11,173 nucleotides of DNA, from contig DAIOCL010000085.1 of the NCBI GenBank assembly GCA_036747335.1, positions 1 through 11,173 on the forward strand, written 5' to 3'. Source of the DNA: UBA4660 sp002405435 (lineage in GTDB: Bacteria > Bacteroidota > Bacteroidia > Flavobacteriales_D > Sanyastnellaceae). The position numbers and the translations under genes are program-made. This document shows, in pieces, positions 6,364 to 11,173 of this stretch. Position 1 is the first letter of the stretch. Every line of letters starts with the position of its first letter. The notes beneath the pieces were generated by a model. That model was given only the letters and a program-made list of their open reading frames with translations, was not told the origin of the DNA and searched no databases.

Positions 6364-8130
6364 TTATTTTTCGGTTGTGGAAGCAAACATGTCGCGTTGC
6401 AGATTCTCGACGGTATCGGAGGGCAGGTCTTTGATGTCGAGCAGCATCAGTCCGTCGAGGGCATGGTTGAACTTGGGATCGCTGTTGAAAGCGAGGATGC
6501 GCGCATTCTGCTGCAGGTACCGCTTGAGCAGCACAGGCATAGTGAAGTGCATGGGCTCAATTTCCGCAATCATCTTGTCGAGCCGCCTGATGTCTTGCTG
6601 CGCCGCTTCCAGCAGCACCCCGGTATCGACCCGGGTGGCCTTGGGCCTGTATTCGTGCCGCGGTTGCACATACCGCGAGAGATGTGCGTCGAAATAGTTC
6701 TGTCGTATGAACTGGATCATCAGCGACTTGGAAACATCCTGATAGGCGTTGCTGATGCTCACAGGTCCGATAATATAACGGAAATGTTTTTTCGATGAGA
6801 GGTAGTGAAGGATGCCTTTCCAGAGCAGGAACAGCGGCAACCGGTGCTTCTGGTACTCCGGCGTGATGAACGAACGCCCCAGCTCCAGGGAATTTCGCAA
6901 AATGGCCTTCATCCTGTAGTGCATCCTGAACAACGTGTGGGTATAAAATCCCTGTAAGCCATAGCGCTCCATGATTTCAGCCCCGTTGCCCAGACGGTAG
7001 GCACCTGCGATTTTCTTCTCCTTGCTGTCCCAGAGTACCAGGTGGTCGTAGTAGAGGTCAAACTCATCGAGATCCGTGTGACGGTTGGTGCCTTCGCCGA
7101 TTTCTCTGAACGTGAGTTCGCGCAGCCGTCCGATTTCTTTCAGGCACAGGGGTGCTTGCCGGCTCGAGATGATATAGACCTCAAAAGGATCCTGCCGCAT
7201 GACCCGGAACGCGTCCAGGCCGTTGATTTCATCTTTCAGCTGCTCATCCGGCACAGGCGCGTCAATGGGGTCGGTCCGCTTGCGTTTTTTGAGAATTTTG
7301 AAGTAGGACTTTCGCACTTCCATAGCACTGCCGGTGGCGTACGTTTTGGCGCGCAGGTACCGGCCATAGCTTTGGGCACTGGATAACACATCCGTTTCAA
7401 CGGGCGTAATGCAGTGGCCTATGGTCAGGTGAATAGACGTTCCTTTTTTACGAAACATCTCTGCGGGAAGGGAGAGTGTGCGGAGCCCCGGATGAATTTT
7501 ACCTATCAGGTGAAACAGGTAGGAATTGCTCCCGTCGAAATACACCGGAATCACGGGTACACGGGCTTTGCGTATCAGTTTGATGGCGGAAAGTTGCCAT
7601 TGGCGGTCGGCCACTTTTCTGAGATCCTTGTACAGGGTGCTTACCTCTCCGGCCGGAAAAATGCCGAGGCCATGGCCTTCACTGAGGTGTTGTAGCGCCA
7701 GTTTCATTCCGCTATGGCTGGATGAGCGATCACGGAGGTTTTCAAACGGGTTTACACCGATAAAGCAATCACGCAACGGATCAATCTGCTGCAACAGGAA
7801 GTTGGCCATCATCCTGAAGTCGGGGCGAACCTTCCGGACAACATGCAACAGGGCCAGTCCGTCGAGCGCACCAAAAGGGTGGTTGGAAATTACGATAAAG
7901 GGTCCTGAAGCAGGAATCTCTTTGAGGTGCGATTCATTGAGCACAATCTCAAGTTCCATCTGACGGAAGAAAGCGGCGATGAAGTCGTCGCCCTCATGAA
8001 CTTCCAATAGCGCATACAACTCATTCACGCGGTCAATACCGGCCACCCGTGTAAGCAAGGGAAGGAGCGGATTGTTTCGCCGCAGATGTGTGGCCTTGGC
8101 CAGTGCATCGTCCGGAATGAGTTTTTTCAT
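6364..8130 (-). CDS. OlsF-like bifunctional acyltransferase (PlsC-type + GNAT N-acyltransferase)
   Basis: The 588-residue protein joins two acyltransferases. The N-terminal half (about 1-280) is a lysophospholipid-acyltransferase (PlsC/OlsA-type) domain: NHPFGALDG (83-91) is the catalytic His...Asp block, here with five residues between H84 and D90 rather than the usual four, and FPAGEVS (158-164) replaces the PEG motif. The C-terminal half (about 305-500) resembles the OlsB/GlsB GNAT-type N-acyltransferases, with LRELTFREIGEG (336-347), DEFDLYYDHLVLWD (355-368) and IAGAYRLG (374-381). Known proteins with this order (OlsF of Serratia; related fusions or GlsB/GlsA pairs in Bacteroidota) make ornithine or glycine aminolipids, the GNAT half N-acylating the amino acid and the PlsC half adding the second fatty acid. 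Which amino acid is used here is unknown. It probably acts at the inner membrane. It lies 64 bp downstream of the deiminase gene. Confidence 0.88.
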   Translation of the reverse strand: MKKLIPDDALAKATHLRRNNPLLPLLTRVAGIDRVNELYALLEVHEGDDFIAAFFRQMELEIVLNESHLKEIPASGPFIVISNHPFGALDGLALLHVVRKVRPDFRMMANFLLQQIDPLRDCFIGVNPFENLRDRSSSHSGMKLALQHLSEGHGLGIFPAGEVSTLYKDLRKVADRQWQLSAIKLIRKARVPVIPVYFDGSNSYLFHLIGKIHPGLRTLSLPAEMFRKKGTSIHLTIGHCITPVETDVLSSAQSYGRYLRAKTYATGSAMEVRKSYFKILKKRKRTDPIDAPVPDEQLKDEINGLDAFRVMRQDPFEVYIISSRQAPLCLKEIGRLRELTFREIGEGTNRHTDLDEFDLYYDHLVLWDSKEKKIAGAYRLGNGAEIMERYGLQGFYTHTLFRMHYRMKAILRNSLELGRSFITPEYQKHRLPLFLLWKGILHYLSSKKHFRYIIGPVSISNAYQDVSKSLMIQFIRQNYFDAHLSRYVQPRHEYRPKATRVDTGVLLEAAQQDIRRLDKMIAEIEPMHFTMPVLLKRYLQQNARILAFNSDPKFNHALDGLMLLDIKDLPSDTVENLQRDMFASTTEK

Positions 8131-8194
8131 GGTTACCGGATGGGTTTACAGGGGGCGCTTGTGTGCACCAAACGTTGCCGGAGCCGCCGGCACA

Positions 8195-9967
8195 TCACTT
8201 CACCATAAGTGCCTGACTCGTTATGCCTCCGGCATGCTGGAGTGCAAGACGGTACACACCTGATGGCAGCAGCCCGGCATCAAAGAAAAACTTGTTTTGA
8301 CCAGGTCTGAAACTGCCGCGGTAAATTTCCGATACCTCGCGGCCATTGACATCAAAGAGTACCACGCGACCCTGTGTTTCTGACAGGCTGTACATATCCA
8401 CACAAGTGACGGCTCCCGCCGGATTGGGGAATACGCGGGTGAAGCCGACCATGTTTTCAGCCGGGGCCATACCCGCAGGGGTGCCGCTGACCACAAATTT
8501 CCAATAGGCGTCTGGCGCGGGCATCGGACGGGTTTGTTCTTTGCCGGTTGTGGCCTGCGCATGAATGTAGTAATATACTACGGTGCCGGCAGGTTGCGCC
8601 GGAATAAGGGCACTCCAGTTGTCGTTGCCCTGCGCCGCCATGGGCAAGGCACTGTAGGTACCATCCGGTGATGTCTTCCACCAGAGCGTCGCCGATGCGA
8701 TGCCGTCACGGTGCCTGATATAGGCAACCGCCTCATAGGGGTTGGCGCTATCGTCTGTATCGGGAAGTGGCTGGTGGGAAATGAGCAACGGATCCTCCAC
8801 ACCAATGGCGTGGGTAATGCAGTGAATGGCACCGCTGGCGAAAATGATGGGTTCAGCATTGTTGTCGCAATCGATACCCACGATGTTGTAGCCGGGCAGC
8901 GCGTTGGAGAGAATGTTGAAGGCAACGGTGTCGTACTCGGGCCGGTAGTAGGGCACAATCAGGGTCTTGTTGACAAATACAGAATTGGTATAGGTGCGGT
9001 AGGCAGCACCGTCATCGGCCCAAAGGCCGTCGCCGTTGGGCGGCATGGGCAGCCAGATAATCTTGTACGGCGTTCCGAATACGGAATTGTAATTGCTGAG
9101 CACAAAATCAAGGTTTGCCTCTATCTGGGGACCATCGGCTACACCTTCGGGAAACTGACCAATGAGCAGGGTCTCCTCATCAATGAGTTTCATGTGCATA
9201 TCGATGTGGTTGATCACGTCATAGGGCAAGGCATCCATGATCACATAGCGGTCAAGCCCGAGCCAGTCTGACATGATCACATCAATTTCTTCTTGCGTTT
9301 TCGGTGTGACACCGTAGTCGTTGCCTGGCTCATTCTCTTCAAGGATAAGGGAAGAGGCAAAGCCGGTTCCGAATCCGTCAGACATAAAATTTCCACCCGT
9401 ATTCACCAGGTCGGTAGGTGCTTCGGTGATACAATACAAGTCGAGTCCGAGGTGGTCGGCGAAGTACGAGGGTGAAGCGTTATCGTTGGGGCGCGACGGC
9501 CGGTTGTAAATCCAGTCTACCAGAATCAGGTCATCTACCTCATTGCCGTAAACAGTATTAGCGGCATAATCGCGCATCCAGACCGAGTCGAAATTGGCGT
9601 CGAGTATGGTGACGTTGTTGAGCGTCAGTGCGCCGCCGCATACCGAGCCTGTGAGATAGTCTTCAGTTTCCTGCACATCTTCACTTAGGATGATTACCAT
9701 GGTTTCGTTCTGGGCCGCCTCTACTATTTGTTTGAGAATGCAGGGGTATGAAATCCAGGCTATGGTCAGCGCCTGTATCTCTTCCCATTCGGCCATGGTG
9801 CGCAGGTTTTCAAAGGGGGGAGGGTCTTCAATACCCCTGTCTGAGTCGAGCGTGAAATTGCCGTGCATGAGCTGCTCAAATTCCCAGGGGGTCATTTGAA
9901 CGGGCAGGTCCTGGGCAGCAAGTGATGCGGATACCAGCACCAGCAGCGAGAAGAGAAGATACTTCAT
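8195..9967 (-). CDS. secreted PPAD/agmatine-deiminase family protein with T9SS type A domain
   Basis: The start at 9967 gives 590 residues with a Sec signal peptide (MKYLLFSLLVLVSASLAA, cleavage before Q). A longer frame to 10057 would put 30 residues before the signal peptide. The catalytic domain (about 50-395) is of the guanidino-modifying family shared by agmatine deiminase and Porphyromonas peptidylarginine deiminase (PPAD). It shows SVWMRDY (128-134, D133), TGGNFMSDG (190-198), HIDMHMK (254-260, H254 and D256), and AIHCITH (380-386) with nucleophile C383. An Ig-like β domain follows (about 410-493), then a Por-type sorting domain from VFPNPAG (512) to the end, with VVLFDVNGREV and LPSGVYRLAL. 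Such proteins cross the outer membrane by T9SS and are released or anchored. The substrate is uncertain: free agmatine is unlikely for a surface enzyme, so arginine peptides are plausible (inference). No clear promoter was found upstream. Confidence 0.93.
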   Translation of the reverse strand: MKYLLFSLLVLVSASLAAQDLPVQMTPWEFEQLMHGNFTLDSDRGIEDPPPFENLRTMAEWEEIQALTIAWISYPCILKQIVEAAQNETMVIILSEDVQETEDYLTGSVCGGALTLNNVTILDANFDSVWMRDYAANTVYGNEVDDLILVDWIYNRPSRPNDNASPSYFADHLGLDLYCITEAPTDLVNTGGNFMSDGFGTGFASSLILEENEPGNDYGVTPKTQEEIDVIMSDWLGLDRYVIMDALPYDVINHIDMHMKLIDEETLLIGQFPEGVADGPQIEANLDFVLSNYNSVFGTPYKIIWLPMPPNGDGLWADDGAAYRTYTNSVFVNKTLIVPYYRPEYDTVAFNILSNALPGYNIVGIDCDNNAEPIIFASGAIHCITHAIGVEDPLLISHQPLPDTDDSANPYEAVAYIRHRDGIASATLWWKTSPDGTYSALPMAAQGNDNWSALIPAQPAGTVVYYYIHAQATTGKEQTRPMPAPDAYWKFVVSGTPAGMAPAENMVGFTRVFPNPAGAVTCVDMYSLSETQGRVVLFDVNGREVSEIYRGSFRPGQNKFFFDAGLLPSGVYRLALQHAGGITSQALMVK

Positions 9968-10092
9968 GATGGGTTGTGTTGACATTTGCAGGGTAACAGA
10001 TGAGCAGGTCAAAAAGCGACGCACTTCGGAGAGCAAGTTAGACGAAATACCGGGCATGCCGCTTTATTAAATTCTTATTCCTTGGATTCCAT

Positions 10093-10740
10093 TCAGTACA
10101 CTAAAAAAAGCTGGGCAGTCTGAAAGGCCGGACACCATAAAGAGTCGGCAATCAGGGTGTCGGTGGTTTCCGAAATGTACTGGGTGACATAGTGCAACCA
10201 GGTGTCTCCGTATAGCCTGCAGCCGAAGGTGGTGTCGGTCTCGGCTCCTGCAAATTGTTTCCATTCCCCGTTGCAGCACTGGCAGTCAAAATTGACCTGG
10301 TCAAACCGGAAGCGAAACAGGTCGGAGGGCGCCGAAGGCAACTCGTTGCTCAGGTGCACTTCAACAAAGCCCTCCGGAAAAACCGAGAAGTTGAAGGTAT
10401 TGGGTTCATCCAGGGTAAAATCATCCTGGTCAAAAGAGAAGGTCCGAGCGATATAGGGGGCATCTGAGGTATTAAGCCTGTAGGCTACGGCATTTTCACG
10501 GGGAAATTCCATCACATAGTTACCTGATCCATCGGTGGATACTCCGGTGAGGTAATTGAAATTTTCGTTGAAGGTACCTGAACTCAGGACCTGCTGGGAA
10601 AGCGAAAGCTCAAGTCCGGAGACCGGCGCAAGGGTGCGGGCATTTATTACCCTGCCTTCCAGCACGAAGGTGAATTGGTTTTTGGGAGTGCACCCGCTGA
10701 GTATGATGAGAATCCAGCAGGCCGGCACGAGGCATTTCAT
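10093..10740 (-). CDS. hypothetical lipoprotein with carboxypeptidase-regulatory-like start
   Basis: The 215-residue product has a type II signal peptide: a hydrophobic stretch ending in ILSGC makes C17 the lipidated residue, so the mature protein is probably anchored in the outer membrane or periplasm. The mature N-terminus (LEGRVINARTLAPVSGLELSL, from about 27) looks like the opening strand of a carboxypeptidase regulatory-like β-sandwich, followed by DGSGNYVMEFP (about 70-80), the usual D-G-x-G-x-Y turn. The second half has a CQCCNGEW cluster and two later cysteines, suggesting disulphides in the periplasm; I do not recognise it as a family. Its ATG overlaps the stop of the upstream transglycosylase gene by 4 bp (ATGA), indicating translational coupling, so a role linked to peptidoglycan turnover is possible but unproven. 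Confidence 0.8.
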   Translation of the reverse strand: MKCLVPACWILIILSGCTPKNQFTFVLEGRVINARTLAPVSGLELSLSQQVLSSGTFNENFNYLTGVSTDGSGNYVMEFPRENAVAYRLNTSDAPYIARTFSFDQDDFTLDEPNTFNFSVFPEGFVEVHLSNELPSAPSDLFRFRFDQVNFDCQCCNGEWKQFAGAETDTTFGCRLYGDTWLHYVTQYISETTDTLIADSLWCPAFQTAQLFLVY

Positions 10741-11173
10741 GGCGAGAGTTTCAGATCCTTGTAATAGGCAAAGGTACTGAGTATTTTATCAACAAATTCG
10801 TACGGTTCGCGCGCATAGCAATAGCCATGTTTGACACCTTTGAGGGTATAGTACCGCTCCTGCATCTTCAGCAGCATGCATTCGGCAACATGGCCGTGCC
10901 AGGTGGTATCGCTCCTTCCTGTCTGGCGTGCGATTTCCCGCGCGGCAAAAACGTGGCCCGGGCCTATATTGTAAGATGCCAGCACAAACTTCAGACGCTC
11001 TTCGGGATCAGCGATTTTTTCCCGCCACATGTTTTGCAGGTGTTTGATGTAGCGCACCCCGGCCTTTATGTTGGGCTCCTCCTTTCCGGTACTATCGCAC
11101 CCCAGTTTTAGCGCGGTCTCAGGCATCAGCTGCATCAGTCCAAACGCGCCCGACCATGACCGGGCCTCCGGAT
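10737..11173 (-). CDS. mltF: MltF-like lytic murein transglycosylase (3' part)
   Basis: The frame is open from the right edge to the stop at 10737-10739, giving 145 complete residues of the C-terminal end. Motifs of the SLT/lysozyme-like fold follow in order: SGAFGLMQLMPETA near the edge, EPNIKAGVRYIKHL, then LASYNIGPGHV. After these come HGHVAECMLLK and a tail with YGYCxxxEPxxYV-like spacing (HGYCYAREPYEFV), as in MltF-type enzymes of Bacteroidota. These cleave the MurNAc-GlcNAc bond of peptidoglycan to leave 1,6-anhydroMurNAc. The catalytic glutamate should lie only a few codons beyond the window edge, and the N-terminal solute-binding-like domain expected for MltF is outside, so the MltF assignment rests on the C-terminal end only. 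The gene leads an operon with the lipoprotein whose ATG overlaps its stop. Confidence 0.88.
   Translation of the reverse strand, partial: PEARSWSGAFGLMQLMPETALKLGCDSTGKEEPNIKAGVRYIKHLQNMWREKIADPEERLKFVLASYNIGPGHVFAAREIARQTGRSDTTWHGHVAECMLLKMQERYYTLKGVKHGYCYAREPYEFVDKILSTFAYYKDLKLSP

Noticed and set aside
8176..8192. GC hairpin TGCCGG/CCGGCA between the deiminase and acyltransferase genes as a terminator
   Set aside because: The stem is only 6 bp and no T-run follows on the minus strand, so it is not a convincing intrinsic terminator; the two genes may be cotranscribed.
8711..9271. 186-residue plus-strand open frame inside the deiminase gene
   Set aside because: It is antisense to the conserved catalytic domain, with no family resemblance and no start signals.
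9968..10092. Promoter or terminator in the 125-bp gap before the deiminase gene
   Set aside because: Only imperfect matches to TAnnTTTG (such as TATTTCGT on the minus strand) and a short GGCATGCC palindrome at 10053-10060 are present; neither is strong enough to annotate.
1..11173. Mobile elements, CRISPR arrays, tRNA or rRNA genes, frameshifted genes
   Set aside because: No transposase, integrase, long repeat, tRNA-like cloverleaf or rRNA stretch was recognised, and all complete genes have intact motifs and expected lengths.

Overview
The window comes from the chromosome of a member of the Bacteroidota. Two proteins carry type IX secretion (T9SS) sorting domains: a type B gliding-motility C-terminal domain and a type A Por-like one. 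There is a BshC bacillithiol enzyme, an OlsF-like double acyltransferase and an MltF-like lytic transglycosylase of the kind seen in this phylum. Several genes have the Bacteroidota promoter element TAnnTTTG, and Shine-Dalgarno sequences are absent. The DNA looks moderately GC-rich, and the order or genus cannot be fixed from the sequence alone. Coding density is high: no stretch above about 130 bases lacks a gene.

Layout, plus strand first. Bases 1-752 are the 3' end of a large T9SS type B surface protein. bshC (821-2422) follows behind its own promoter. It meets ruvX (2435-2842, minus) tail to tail. ruvX and dapD (2899-3723, plus) are divergent over 56 bp. dapD is followed 11 bp later by a family 9 glycosyltransferase (3735-4718), and the pair ends at a strong bidirectional terminator (4785-4807).

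Everything from 4832 to the right edge is on the minus strand. Read in the direction of transcription (right to left), it holds the 3' end of a lytic transglycosylase (10737-11173), translationally coupled to a cysteine-containing lipoprotein (10093-10740). Next come a secreted PPAD/agmatine-deiminase-family enzyme with a T9SS type A domain (8195-9967), an OlsF-like bifunctional acyltransferase (6364-8130), a Tat-exported glycosylasparaginase-like Ntn hydrolase (5289-6287), and a small secreted protein with its own promoter (4832-5188).

The theme is cell envelope and housekeeping: lysine/peptidoglycan precursor synthesis (dapD), LPS-type glycosylation (GT9), peptidoglycan turnover (MltF-like), aminolipid synthesis (OlsF-like), low-molecular-weight thiol synthesis (bshC), rRNA maturation (ruvX), and exported hydrolases acting on peptides or glycopeptides. 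I see no mobile element, CRISPR array, tRNA, rRNA or defence cassette. The most interesting items are the secreted arginine-deiminase-family enzyme, the acyltransferase fusion and the stand-alone small secreted domain. None amounts to clear evidence of a wholly new system.
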